The notes beneath the pieces were generated by a model, which was given only the letters and a program-made list of their open reading frames with translations, had not been told where the DNA came from and made no database searches. A stretch of 64,000 nucleotides of DNA from Streptomyces sp. CB01373 (GTDB lineage Bacteria > Actinomycetota > Actinomycetes > Streptomycetales > Streptomycetaceae), in assembly GCF_002803075.1 (NCBI RefSeq), contig NZ_NNBK01000019.1, forward strand, positions 1-64,000, in the 5' to 3' direction. A program made the position numbers and the translations under genes. Positions 1-8,808 of this stretch are shown piece by piece. Position 1 is the first letter of the stretch. Every line of letters starts with the position of its first letter.

Positions 1-1
1 G

Positions 2-1162
2 CTCACTTACACACACCAGAACGTGCCCAACCACTGTCGAACGACAGCAGCTCGCAACCCCTCGCTGCGATCGCTCTTCCCCGCCGAGATGGCGTTCCAG
101 CAGGCCCACCTGGCACGTGCGTTCTGGTATCTGCTCGAACACCTGGACAGGCCCGAGGAGATCACCGCGACGTTCACCCAACTGGGCCGTGACCACCGAA
201 AGCTCGGCGTGCGCCCGGCACAGTACGCGGCCTTCGAAACGGCGCTCTGCGAGGCGCTGCGCATACGCGCCGGCGAACACTGGACCGCGGAACTCGAGCA
301 GGCCTGGGTCCGGATGGTGCGCTTCGGGATTACGGCCATGGTGCGGGGCGCGGAGGCGGCATTGCACGAGCCCCCCTGCTGGGAGGCCACGGTGACGGCC
401 CACCGGCTGTGCGGCCCGGACCTCGCGGTGCTCCGAGTCAGGCCGCACGAGACCTTCCGGTACCGGGCCGGGCAGTACACCGCACTGGAGTCCGCGTGCC
501 TGCCGCACACCTGGCGTCCGTACTACCTGGCAGGCGAGCCCGGCCGGGACGGCGATCTGGAGTTCCATGTCCGCCGCACCGGCCCCGGCGGCGTGAGTGA
601 GGCCCTGGTGCGCCACACCACGGCCGGCGACCGGATACGGCTCGGTCCCCCCAAGGGGAACCTGGCACTCGGCGAGGAGCCGGCGGGCGAACTCCATCTG
701 GTGGCCTGGGACACCGGCTGGGCCGCGATGAAGGCACTCCTCCAGGAGCTGGAAGGCCGCCTGCGCCCGGCGTCCGAACACCGGGCGGGCCGGGTGCGGC
801 TCTTCCTTGGCGCCGACGGGCTGTCCAGCCTGTACGACACCGAGTACCTGACGGGGTTCGAACGGAGCCGCCCGTGGCTGACCGTGGTGCCGGTGACGGG
901 CGGGACGCCGGGGGAGGGCGCGTACGACCACTTGGCCCGCGCGGTGACCCGGAGCCGTCCCACTGCGGCCGGCCGGGCCCTGCTCGCAGGGCCGCCTGCG
1001 ATGGTGCAGACGGTGACGGCCGCGCTCACCCGCGCCGGACTGCCCGCCGAACGCGTCCGCCACGACCCGCTGCCGGCCGGCCCGCGTGACTTGCCGGGCC
1101 CCACGGGGAACTTCGGGCCCGCAGGTCCCCGGATGTTTCAGGGGCAGTCGGTCCCGGCGTGA
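2..1162 (+). CDS. flavohemoglobin-like globin/FAD/NAD(P) oxidoreductase, 5' end unresolved
   Basis: Resembles flavohemoglobins, which use NAD(P)H and FAD to reduce a globin haem and detoxify nitric oxide with O2. The globin part keeps the proximal-His region (DHRKLGV, about residue 56 counted from GTG 23). The reductase part has an RPYYL flavin motif, GPPKGN, and a late AGPPAMV nucleotide-binding motif. The frame is open from base 2, so the gene may run off the left edge; the first in-frame GTG is at 23 and an ATG lies at 89. Globin helices A-B, which should precede NPSLRSLFP, are not recognisable. The first roughly 18 codons also have poor third-position GC (tgt, cga, aca, gca, gct), unlike the rest. 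So this could be a gene cut by the window, or one truncated by a rearrangement near base 55. Family call is firm; start is not. Confidence 0.75.
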   Translation, partial: LTYTHQNVPNHCRTTAARNPSLRSLFPAEMAFQQAHLARAFWYLLEHLDRPEEITATFTQLGRDHRKLGVRPAQYAAFETALCEALRIRAGEHWTAELEQAWVRMVRFGITAMVRGAEAALHEPPCWEATVTAHRLCGPDLAVLRVRPHETFRYRAGQYTALESACLPHTWRPYYLAGEPGRDGDLEFHVRRTGPGGVSEALVRHTTAGDRIRLGPPKGNLALGEEPAGELHLVAWDTGWAAMKALLQELEGRLRPASEHRAGRVRLFLGADGLSSLYDTEYLTGFERSRPWLTVVPVTGGTPGEGAYDHLARAVTRSRPTAAGRALLAGPPAMVQTVTAALTRAGLPAERVRHDPLPAGPRDLPGPTGNFGPAGPRMFQGQSVPA

Positions 1163-1374
1163 CCGACCACCGTGACGGTGGCCGCCTTCTCCCGGAGGAG
1201 ACCGGCGACTGACTGAGGCACGCACACGCGAGAGCCCTGCCAACCGAAAGGAATCGGGAGGGCTTTCGTGCCGCCCGCACGGCTGGCAACATGATCCGCC
1301 GACGGGTGCGAATGTCATGTTCGAGTCAGTCGGTCCTTCGATTCGGTGGGGCCCAGGCTTCCAGGCGGTTGCGG

Positions 1375-2994
1375 ATGAAGAAGAGACTGTGCGGTGCGGG
1401 TGTTGCCCTCGGCGTCCTCGTCACCATGGGGGCACTCCCGGCGCAGGCGTCCCCGGCCCCTCAGCCGGTTCGGCAGGCCCAGGCCCTGCCACTGGGACCG
1501 TCCGGCCTCTCCGAGACCCGTACGACGACAATCCTCCAGCCGGGTGTCACCCTCACCCGCATCGTGCGCGGTGCCCCCGACTCGGCACTGCGCTGGACGG
1601 TCGAGGTGTCCATTCCAGGCGGTGAGACCTCACCGGACCCCGACGCTCCGCCGACCGCACTCAAGGACAGGGCGAGCGCCGACGAACTGGCCGCCGGTCT
1701 GAAGCGCGACGGCTTCCGGGCCCGGGTCGAGCAGGTGACGACGTCGAGGACCGCCGACTACGCCGGCGGCACGCTCGGATGGCGGGTCCGGGTCGGTTCG
1801 TTCGACGCGCAGCCCGGCGCGGCCTCCGAACAAGCGCGGCTGAAGGCGGCCGGGTACGCGGGATCGGCGGTGTACACCGGCTGGGACGGCGACCGCACGG
1901 ACCGGGGCCCCTGGCGCGTCGACGTGCTCACCGTCGACCCGCGCCGGTTCCACGGAAGCCTGGAGGCGTCGTACGGTCCCGACCTGGAGAACCGCGAGAC
2001 GACCAGCGAGCTGTCGAACGCGGCCGGCGCGACCGCGGGGGTCAACGCCGGGTTCTTCGTCCTCGACCCCCTCGCGGGCGCACCGGGCGACCCGGCCGGC
2101 GTCGGTGTCTACGGCGGCCGCCTGCTGAGCGAACCGGTCAGTGGACGCCCCGGCCTCGTCACGCACACCAACGGCCGCCGGACCGAGATCACCCGCTTCA
2201 CCTGGCAAGGACGCGTCACCGGCCGGGGCACCTCGCTGAGCCTGAGCGGTGTCAACCGCGTACCAGGCCTCATCAGGAACTGCGGCGGCGGCGCCCACGA
2301 CATCCCGACCGCGCTCCCGCTGCACGATGTGACCTGCACCAGCACCGACGAACTCGTCGCCTTCACCTCCGACTTCGGGCAGCGCTCCCCGGCGGGCGAG
2401 GGACTCGAAGCCGTCCTGGACGCCCACGACCGGGTCGTGGAACTGCGTACGCCACGCGGTGGACCGCTGCCGGCCGGAGGCAGATCCGTGCAGGCGACCG
2501 GCAGGCGCGTCGCCGAGCTGACCGCCCTCGCACGGGTCGGTGACCACCTGAACATCAAGGCCACACTGCTGGACGGACGCGGACACCCGGTCACGCCCTC
2601 ACCCGGGACCGACGTCGTGAACGGCGGCCCCGAACTGGTCCGCGACGGACGGCTCCACGTCACACCGGCCACCGACGGCATGGTGCACCCGGGCGACCCG
2701 AGCTTCTACTACGGCTGGGTGCACAAGCGAAACCCGCGCACGCTGGCCGGAGTGGACACCGCCGGACGGACCGTGCTCGTCACCGCCGACGGACGCAGCA
2801 CCGGCGCGCTCGGGCTCAGCATCACCGAGAGCGCCGAGATCGCCAAGTCACTCGGACTGCGCGACGCGATCAACCTGGACGGCGGCGGATCCACCACCAT
2901 GGTGATCGGCGGCAAGGTGCTCAACCAGCCGTCCGACGCGACCGGCGAACGCCCCGTCGGAGACGCCCTGCTGATCCTGCCCCGCAGGAGTTGA
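1375..2994 (+). CDS. secreted phosphodiester glycosidase (NAGPA-type) with SPOR-like region
   Basis: Predicted exported enzyme that removes a GlcNAc-1-phosphodiester-type cap or a related sugar-phosphodiester. ATG 1375 begins a Sec signal peptide (MKKRL, then an Ala/Val/Leu core ending ALPAQA). An ATG at 1291 would add 28 Arg-rich residues before it and is less likely. Residues about 80-145 resemble a SPOR-like repeat (ELAAGLKRDGF, GWRVRVGSF, ARLKAAGYAG). From about residue 180 the phosphodiester glycosidase domain follows: AGVNAGFF, then near the C-terminus the signature AINLDGGGSTTMV. The gene stands alone with 200 bases before the next start. Substrate cannot be read from sequence; a cell-wall or capsular polymer is an inference from the SPOR-like module. 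Confidence 0.8.
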   Translation: MKKRLCGAGVALGVLVTMGALPAQASPAPQPVRQAQALPLGPSGLSETRTTTILQPGVTLTRIVRGAPDSALRWTVEVSIPGGETSPDPDAPPTALKDRASADELAAGLKRDGFRARVEQVTTSRTADYAGGTLGWRVRVGSFDAQPGAASEQARLKAAGYAGSAVYTGWDGDRTDRGPWRVDVLTVDPRRFHGSLEASYGPDLENRETTSELSNAAGATAGVNAGFFVLDPLAGAPGDPAGVGVYGGRLLSEPVSGRPGLVTHTNGRRTEITRFTWQGRVTGRGTSLSLSGVNRVPGLIRNCGGGAHDIPTALPLHDVTCTSTDELVAFTSDFGQRSPAGEGLEAVLDAHDRVVELRTPRGGPLPAGGRSVQATGRRVAELTALARVGDHLNIKATLLDGRGHPVTPSPGTDVVNGGPELVRDGRLHVTPATDGMVHPGDPSFYYGWVHKRNPRTLAGVDTAGRTVLVTADGRSTGALGLSITESAEIAKSLGLRDAINLDGGGSTTMVIGGKVLNQPSDATGERPVGDALLILPRRS

Positions 2995-3160
2995 CCCCGC
3001 CGGGTGCCGGGAGCCGCGACGACCTACTCCGGTGCGGGCCCACCCGGTGCGAGGCGAAAACGGTTGCCGCACGACAGCCCCGGCAGGGAGCGGTTGGGAG
3101 GGGTTGAGGTACACGTGGGGACATCTTTGCCCTATGTGTACCATGTCAACCGCTTTTCCG

Positions 3161-3189
3161 TTGATGCGAAAACTGGCGCCGTGTACGGT
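3161..3189 (+). promoter_or_regulatory. predicted promoter for a leaderless methylase transcript
   Basis: TTGATG (3161-3166), 17 bases, TACGGT (3184-3189). Both boxes fit the Streptomyces housekeeping consensus TTGAC-N16-18-TANNNT. The expected start point, 7 bases after the -10 box, is base 3196, which is the A of the chosen ATG, so the mRNA would be leaderless. Confidence 0.55.
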
Positions 3190-3195
3190 GGCCGC

Positions 3196-4854
3196 ATGAC
3201 GGACAACGCCGCCCCACCAGCCGGTCCTCTCGTCACCGGCTCCGAGATCGCGCGGCTCGCGGGTGTCACCCGGGCAGCGGTCTCCAACTGGCGTCGGCGC
3301 TACGACGACTTCCCCGCACCGACGGGCGGAAGCGTCAACAGTCCGCTCTTCGATCTCGCCGAGGTCAAGACCTGGCTGGACAAGCAGCGCAAGGGCCAGG
3401 ACCTCTCGGAGGAAGTGCAACTCTGGCAGGTGCTGCGCGGAGCGTACGGCGACGACATGGTCACCGCGCTCGCCGACGTCGCCACGGTGCTCGCCGGCGC
3501 CCGTACGGAGCGGCCGGAAGCCCTGCCGAAGGACGCCGTCACCCTGGCCCGGCGCCTGGCGGACAGCGGCTCGCCCGGCGAGGTGATCGACGCCCTCGCC
3601 GAACGCTTCACCGACTCCGTGCGCAGGGCCGGCTCGGACCAGGTCACCTCGCCTCGCATCGTCCGCGCCGTACGGCACCTGGCCGGCGACGTGGCGGACG
3701 AGACGGCCGTCCTCGATCCGGCCTGCGGCATCGGCACCCTGCTGCTCGCCGTCGGACCCGAGCGGGGACCGCGGCGGATCGGACAGGAGGTGGACGCCCG
3801 CAGCGCCCGTTTCGCGCAACTGCGCGCCGACCTCACCGGACGGACGGGCGCCGACATCACCGCCGGGGACTCCCTGCGCGAGGACCGGTGGAGCGACATC
3901 AAAGCCGGTCTGGTCGTCTGCGACCCTCCGGTGGGCGACACCGACTGGGGGCGTGAGGAACTCCTGCTCGACCCAAGGTGGGAACTCGGCACCCCGTCCC
4001 GGGCGGAAGGCGAGCTCGCCTGGCTGCAGCACGCGTACGCGCACACCGCTCCGGGCGGCCGGGTCATCATGGTCATGCCTGCCTCGGTGGCCTACCGCAA
4101 GGCCGGCCGCCGCATCCGCGCCGAACTCGTACGCCGAGGCATCCTCACCCAGGTCACGGCCCTGCCGCCCGGCTCGGCCGTCTCGCACGCGCTCCCGGTG
4201 CACATCTGGCAACTGCACCGGCCGCTCTCCCTCGGCGACGCGGCCACCAGCGTCCGTATGGTGGACCTGGCCCGGAACGATCCGGACGGCCCCTTGGACC
4301 CACGGCCGGACCAGACGACGGACGTCTCTCTCATCGAACTGCTCGACGACGTCGTGGATCTGACCCCCGGCCGCTATGTGCGCGAGTCCCACCGCGACTA
4401 CGTGGCCGAGTACCAGCAACTGCGGAGCGAGCTGGCGGAACAGGTCGGCATACTCGCCGAACTTCTCCCGGCCCTGGGCGCCGGGGGACGCCTGAGCGCG
4501 CCTGACGGCCCCTCCGTCAGCGTCACCGACCTCGCCCGGGCCGGTCTCGTCGAGTACGGCGGCGCCGAGCCTGTGTCGATCAGCGATCAGCTCGACACCG
4601 ACTTCCTCCAGGGGTTCCTGCGCAGCGCGGCCAACACGCGCCGGTCCACCAGCGCCAGCGGAACGTTCCGCCTCGACGGCAAGGGTGCCCGCGTCCCCCA
4701 GATGGACATCGCGGAGCAGCGCCGGTACGGGGCCGCGTTCCGTGCCCTTCAGGAGTTCGAGGAACGGGCGAGAAGGATCGCCGAACTGAGCCGCGACGCC
4801 GCCGCCCTGGCCCGCGACGGCCTCGCCAACGGCGCCCTGGAACCCAACGGCTGA
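3196..4854 (+). CDS. solitary N6-adenine DNA methylase-like protein with N-terminal HTH
   Basis: 552-residue protein. Residues about 10-65 look like a helix-turn-helix (GSEIARLAGVTRAAVSNWRRR) followed by a wing-like segment. The centre is an HsdM-type N6-methyltransferase fold with SAM motif I DPACGIGTLLL and motif IV CDPPVGD. Canonical motif IV is [D/N/S]PP[Y/F/W]; here the aromatic residue is Val, so methylation activity is doubtful. The C-terminal part (EYQQLRSELAEQVGILAELL) is probably coiled-coil. No specificity subunit, nuclease or phage-defence partner is adjacent. ATG 3196 is preferred over an upstream in-frame start at 3004 because a promoter points exactly at 3196 and the upstream stretch is not coding-like. 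It could be a transcription or nucleoid regulator built on a methylase scaffold; that is inference. Confidence 0.75.
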   Translation: MTDNAAPPAGPLVTGSEIARLAGVTRAAVSNWRRRYDDFPAPTGGSVNSPLFDLAEVKTWLDKQRKGQDLSEEVQLWQVLRGAYGDDMVTALADVATVLAGARTERPEALPKDAVTLARRLADSGSPGEVIDALAERFTDSVRRAGSDQVTSPRIVRAVRHLAGDVADETAVLDPACGIGTLLLAVGPERGPRRIGQEVDARSARFAQLRADLTGRTGADITAGDSLREDRWSDIKAGLVVCDPPVGDTDWGREELLLDPRWELGTPSRAEGELAWLQHAYAHTAPGGRVIMVMPASVAYRKAGRRIRAELVRRGILTQVTALPPGSAVSHALPVHIWQLHRPLSLGDAATSVRMVDLARNDPDGPLDPRPDQTTDVSLIELLDDVVDLTPGRYVRESHRDYVAEYQQLRSELAEQVGILAELLPALGAGGRLSAPDGPSVSVTDLARAGLVEYGGAEPVSISDQLDTDFLQGFLRSAANTRRSTSASGTFRLDGKGARVPQMDIAEQRRYGAAFRALQEFEERARRIAELSRDAAALARDGLANGALEPNG

Positions 4855-4869
4855 GCACCCTCGGCGCAG

Positions 4870-4900
4870 GCACCGCTCCCGCATCAGACAGGAGCGGTGC
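4870..4900 (+). terminator. hairpin after the methylase-like gene
   Basis: GCACCGCTCC (4870-4879) pairs perfectly with GGAGCGGTGC (4891-4900) across an 11-base loop, 15 bases after the stop codon. Confidence 0.6.
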
Positions 4901-5038
4901 TTCGGCATGCCGCGAGAACGGCTCCGCACTCACCGTCGCTGACGACCCGGAGCCGATCGTACGCATGCCGGTGTTCACGGCGTTCACCACCAGCATGACT
5001 GCGCCCCGTGTACACGTTGACCCCAACTGGCCGACGTG

Positions 5039-5068
5039 TTGACACAATCAACGGATGACTCGTACTGT
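5039..5068 (+). promoter_or_regulatory. strong predicted promoter of the lipoprotein gene
   Basis: TTGACA (5039-5044), 18 bases, TACTGT (5063-5068). Perfect -35 box and a good TANNNT -10 box. The predicted leader to ATG 5144 is about 69 bases. Confidence 0.6.
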
Positions 5069-5143
5069 CATTCGTGAGCCTCCGCTCGCTGACAGCCGGC
5101 GGGGGCGCGCCGTGATCCACACAGCTCTGTCCTTGGGGGGACC

Positions 5144-5725
5144 ATGCACGCCCGTACCAGAATCGCCGCCGCCCTCGTCGCCGTCGCCGTCGGCGCGCTC
5201 ACCATCACCGCCTGCGACACCGGCAACACCGTCGTCGACAAGCCGAAGGAGCACGCCGCGGCCAAGGCGGACAGCGGCAAGGACGCCAAGAAGGGGAAGT
5301 CCTCCGACGCCGCCAAGGTCGGCGACACCCTCACCCTGAAGGGCTTCGAGAAGGGCAGCCAGCTCGACGTCACGGTCGTCAAGGTCGCCGACCCCGGCAA
5401 GCCGGCCGACGAGTTCACCGAGCCCGACGCCGGCAAGCGCTTCGTCGGCGTGCAGTTCCAGCTCGTCAACACCGGTAAGGCGGTCTACAGCGACAGCCCG
5501 TCCAACGGTGCCCAGGTCGCCGACGGCGAGGGCCAGCAGTTCGACTCCACCTTCGCGGACATCACGGCCGGCCCGTCCATGTCCTCCAGCCTGAGGCTTA
5601 AGCCCGGTGCCAAGGGCCTCGGCTGGATCGTCTTCGAAGTCCCCAAGGGCTCCAAGCTCGACGCCGTCCAGTTCACCATGGACTCCGGCTTCGCCGACCA
5701 GACGGGCGAGTGGAAGCTGAAGTAG
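5144..5725 (+). CDS. secreted lipoprotein with DUF4352-like domain
   Basis: 193 residues. A signal peptide ends in a lipobox (LTITAC), so the Cys at about residue 24 should be lipidated and the protein tethered outside the membrane. A Lys/Ala/Asp-rich linker (about 28-58) leads to a beta-sandwich-like domain (TLTLKGF ... GKRFVGVQFQLVNTG ... GWIVFEVPKGSKL) that matches the immunoglobulin-like DUF4352 pattern common in Gram-positive lipoproteins. ATG 5144 is preceded by TTGGGGGGACC and by a strong promoter. It is monocistronic and converges on the DUF5682 gene, with a two-way hairpin between them. The binding partner or stress role is unknown. Confidence 0.8.
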   Translation: MHARTRIAAALVAVAVGALTITACDTGNTVVDKPKEHAAAKADSGKDAKKGKSSDAAKVGDTLTLKGFEKGSQLDVTVVKVADPGKPADEFTEPDAGKRFVGVQFQLVNTGKAVYSDSPSNGAQVADGEGQQFDSTFADITAGPSMSSSLRLKPGAKGLGWIVFEVPKGSKLDAVQFTMDSGFADQTGEWKLK

Positions 5726-5821
5726 CCACAACGGGAGGCCGTGTCGCCGGGCGGCTCCATCGCCTCACGGGCCACTCCCTCACTTCAGGCTGCGGACCAC
5801 GATTGCCACCGGCGCGTCAGG

Positions 5822-5856
5822 CCGGCCGGGTCCTGGTGGGCCCAGGTCCCGGCCGG
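5822..5856. terminator. bidirectional terminator between convergent genes
   Basis: Stem of 15 bases (5822-5836 with 5842-5856) with a single T-T mismatch and a 5-base loop. It lies between the lipoprotein gene and the end of the five-gene minus-strand operon, so it can serve both. Confidence 0.6.
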
Positions 5857-5874
5857 CGCCGTCGGACGTCGCTG

Positions 5875-8808
5875 TCATGACCTCGTGAGCAGAGACTCCA
5901 AGACCGCCGCCGTAGCCGGATGCCGAGTCGTAAGCTCTGCGCCCGAAGGCGCGGGACCGGACGCCGCCCAAGCGCCCTCGCAGCCCAGCAGTTCCGCCAC
6001 CGCGTCGCACGCCGCCGGGTGGACGGAGAGCAATCCGGCACCCGACGCAGGCGGGATGTCGGTCTGCGTCCACCCCTCCGTGCAGCCCAGCAGTTCCGCC
6101 ACCGCGTCGCAGGTCGCCGGGTGGGCCGGGAGCAGTGCGGCGCCCTGGCGGAGGGGCTCTCCGGGCAGCGAACGGCGGGTGGCGGGCGGGGCCGGGGGTG
6201 TCCGCCACGGGGGTATCCACTCGTCCAGGGCCGCCAGTCGGCCCGGGAAGATGCGGCCGGCCTCGCGGATCAGCAGCGGGGCCAGCTCCGCGGCGCCGGA
6301 GCGCAACGTGGTGATGAGCAGCGGCAGCCACGGCAGCAGCACCGCGTCGGGCAACCGGCCGAACGCGTTCGACACGGCCTCGACGACCACGTCCGCCAGC
6401 CCCGGCACCGGCTCCAGCGCGTGGACGAAGCCATTGAGGTAACGGGGATAGGCGGGCACCACCAGCGGATTGTCCAGCAGCGCGTCGCACCGGTCCCGCA
6501 GCTCGGCCCGGGACAGCGTGCCGAGTTGTACCTGCGCTGCCCACAGCAGGGCCGTCTTCGACGGCTCCTCGGGATGCGACTGGGCTACCGCCAGCTCCAG
6601 TTGGGCCCGGTCGCAGCCCAGTGACAGTGCGAGGCTCTCCATGCTGAACAGGAAGCCGAGCATCGCCGCGACCTGCCCGACCGTTGCGTCCTCGTCCCGG
6701 AACGCCACCGGCAGCAGCGTGCAGTAGTGGGCGTAACCGGTCTTGACGAACGACTTGATCCACGCCGGCAGCACCGGTTCGCTGGTGCGGTAGTACGCCA
6801 GCAGCCCGCGCACCCGGCGCAGCACCTCCGGCGCGCCGTCGACGCTGCGCTCGGTGGCGAGCAACTTCAGTGCCTGCGTGCCGAGTTCGTCGGCGAGGCG
6901 GCGGCTGCGCAGGTACAGGACCGCGTCCTCGACCGCGGCCAGCACGGTGGCGGTCGTGGCCTGCGGGCCGTACGCGTCGCGCCGCAGCCGTTGCTCCAGG
7001 ACCTGCTCGATGCTGACACCCTCGTAACCGAGCTCGATGAGGGCCCGCTGGTGCGTGCCGAGCGCCAGGTCCCAGGACTCCTGGATGGAACGCGCACCGA
7101 GCCGCCGCTCGCCCATGATGGGTCGGGCCGCGCCGTGCGGCATCAGGCGCCGCAGCATCCACAAAACGTCGGAGCAGGCCCGGAGTTCCGGCCGGGAGGC
7201 CATGTCCAGCAGGGCCCGTTGCACGCCACGCTGCTGCAGCTTCAGCCCGAGCGGCGCCAACCGGTCGTGCACGTCCCGGGCGAGCGGTGGCAGCGCGTCG
7301 TAGCCGACCTGGCCGATCCGGTCGCCGCCCATCATGATCTCGACGAGGCGCCGCACGTCCCGCCGCCCCGGAACGGCGTCCTTCTCGATGCAGGTGACCG
7401 CCGCGTCCTGGAAGTCGTACGGCGTCGGCTTGGCCCGGTCCCGCATCCCTGCGAGCAGGACCGACGTCTCGAACACCGCGATGGCGTCCGCCGTGGAGGC
7501 GAGGTAGCCGTTGCGCCGGGCCGCGCGCACGATGTCCACCGACCAGCCGAGCAGTTCGGCCTCGTCCAGGCCGTCGAGCACGGGCGGCCTGCGCAGGAAG
7601 CCGGACAGCCGGTCCGCGGCGGCGGACTCCGGCGCCGGGACGACGGCTTGCGCTCCCCGGGCCTTCGCCGCCGGGGCCTTCTTCGCCAAGGACTTCTTCG
7701 TACCCGCCTGGCCCGCCAGCCGGTACGGCCGCACACGGGTGCGCTTCAGGCTCTTCGCCCACTCCGTCGAGGCGATCGACACCGAGCCGGCGGCCAGACC
7801 GAACTGCGCCTCGATCGCCGCATGGCTGGACGGGATCAGCCCGTACTGCCAAGTGGTGGCCGTGCGGGGGGAGATCGCGAACGTGCCGGTGCCGTGCGCG
7901 CCGAACTCCTCGACGCGGCTGACCGCGTGGAACGCCCCGCACACGTACAGGCAGTCCGCCGGATCGGTCCCGGTCGACGCGAGATGCTCGCGCATCCGGG
8001 TCCACATGTACCGTTCGCGGTCCTCGTCCACGCGGAGGCGGGCGCCGTCGCCCGGAGCGAGGCGCCGGAACAGGCTGCCGATGAGGAACATCACCTGGCG
8101 GTAGGTGTCGTGGTCGGCGGCGCTGTCGCCGAGCGGCACCTCGACGTACTGGTGCCACCACTCCGACCAGTGCCGCACCTTGCCGTGGCGCAGCAGGTGT
8201 TCCTCCAGCTCGGCGAAGCGCGGCCGGAGGTCGCCGAGTTCGACTCCCACGGCCTCGCCGTGCAGCGCGGCCTCGGCAGGAGCGTCGGAGTCCTGCGCAG
8301 CGGCCTCCTCCGTCTGTTCGCCACCGGTGTCCCACTGGAAGACGTGGTCCGCGGACCTGTCCACGAGGACCAGTTCCACACCTGGGGTGTCCAGGGCGTA
8401 CGCGATGGCCTGGTACTCGGCGGACGCCTCGGTGATGGGCGCGACGACCGAGAGCGGTGCCCAGTCCTGGGGGAAGCCGTCCACGTCACCGGCGAACGCC
8501 TGCACCGCCACCGGCAGCCGGCAGTTGCGCAGCTCGGTCAGCAGAGGTGCCATGTCCTCGCACAGCTCCAGGTAGACCACCTTGGGCTGTTTCTCGCGCA
8601 GCCGGCGGGCCATGGCGGTCGCCGAGGCGGGCGAGTGATGGCAGACGGGGAAGATCTCCAGCGGCTCGCGCACCGCCCGGTCGACGTCGCCGACCATGCC
8701 GAGGAGGATGCCCTCCAGCGCGTCGGGCCCGCCCGCGAACGCGGTTGCGGCGTCCTGCAGTTGACCGCGTAGCGCGGCGAACGCGCCGTTCTCCTGGGGC
8801 CCGCTCAT
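5875..8808 (-). CDS. DUF5682 family protein, last gene of the MoxR-vWA-SWIM operon
   Basis: 977 residues, recognised as the DUF5682 family, whose function is unknown. The N-terminal 300 residues carry FPVCHHSPASA, VVYLELCEDMAPLL and, later, YVCGAFHAVSR. This pattern of an early His cluster, an acidic ELxE strand and a late GxxH resembles the TraB/TIKI and EreA/ChaN-like hydrolase superfamily, so a metal-dependent peptidase or esterase-like core is possible; that is my inference. The remaining 650 residues are mostly helical, with Ala/Leu repeats. The start ATG overlaps the MoxR stop (ATGA, 8805-8808), so it is translationally coupled and probably works with the MoxR and vWA products. No signal peptide or membrane segment is seen, so it is cytoplasmic. 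Confidence 0.75.
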   Translation of the reverse strand: MSGPQENGAFAALRGQLQDAATAFAGGPDALEGILLGMVGDVDRAVREPLEIFPVCHHSPASATAMARRLREKQPKVVYLELCEDMAPLLTELRNCRLPVAVQAFAGDVDGFPQDWAPLSVVAPITEASAEYQAIAYALDTPGVELVLVDRSADHVFQWDTGGEQTEEAAAQDSDAPAEAALHGEAVGVELGDLRPRFAELEEHLLRHGKVRHWSEWWHQYVEVPLGDSAADHDTYRQVMFLIGSLFRRLAPGDGARLRVDEDRERYMWTRMREHLASTGTDPADCLYVCGAFHAVSRVEEFGAHGTGTFAISPRTATTWQYGLIPSSHAAIEAQFGLAAGSVSIASTEWAKSLKRTRVRPYRLAGQAGTKKSLAKKAPAAKARGAQAVVPAPESAAADRLSGFLRRPPVLDGLDEAELLGWSVDIVRAARRNGYLASTADAIAVFETSVLLAGMRDRAKPTPYDFQDAAVTCIEKDAVPGRRDVRRLVEIMMGGDRIGQVGYDALPPLARDVHDRLAPLGLKLQQRGVQRALLDMASRPELRACSDVLWMLRRLMPHGAARPIMGERRLGARSIQESWDLALGTHQRALIELGYEGVSIEQVLEQRLRRDAYGPQATTATVLAAVEDAVLYLRSRRLADELGTQALKLLATERSVDGAPEVLRRVRGLLAYYRTSEPVLPAWIKSFVKTGYAHYCTLLPVAFRDEDATVGQVAAMLGFLFSMESLALSLGCDRAQLELAVAQSHPEEPSKTALLWAAQVQLGTLSRAELRDRCDALLDNPLVVPAYPRYLNGFVHALEPVPGLADVVVEAVSNAFGRLPDAVLLPWLPLLITTLRSGAAELAPLLIREAGRIFPGRLAALDEWIPPWRTPPAPPATRRSLPGEPLRQGAALLPAHPATCDAVAELLGCTEGWTQTDIPPASGAGLLSVHPAACDAVAELLGCEGAWAASGPAPSGAELTTRHPATAAVLESLLTRS

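Noticed and set aside
1163..1374. Gene or riboswitch between the first two genes
   Set aside because: Only an alternative upstream start of the phosphodiester glycosidase was found; no structured element was convincing.
3004..3195. 64-residue N-terminal extension of the methylase-like protein
   Set aside because: Low coding character and a promoter inside it that points to ATG 3196.
6727..8772. 681-residue plus-strand frame opposite DUF5682
   Set aside because: Antisense shadow of a recognised family; composition is Arg/His/Gln-rich with no domain.
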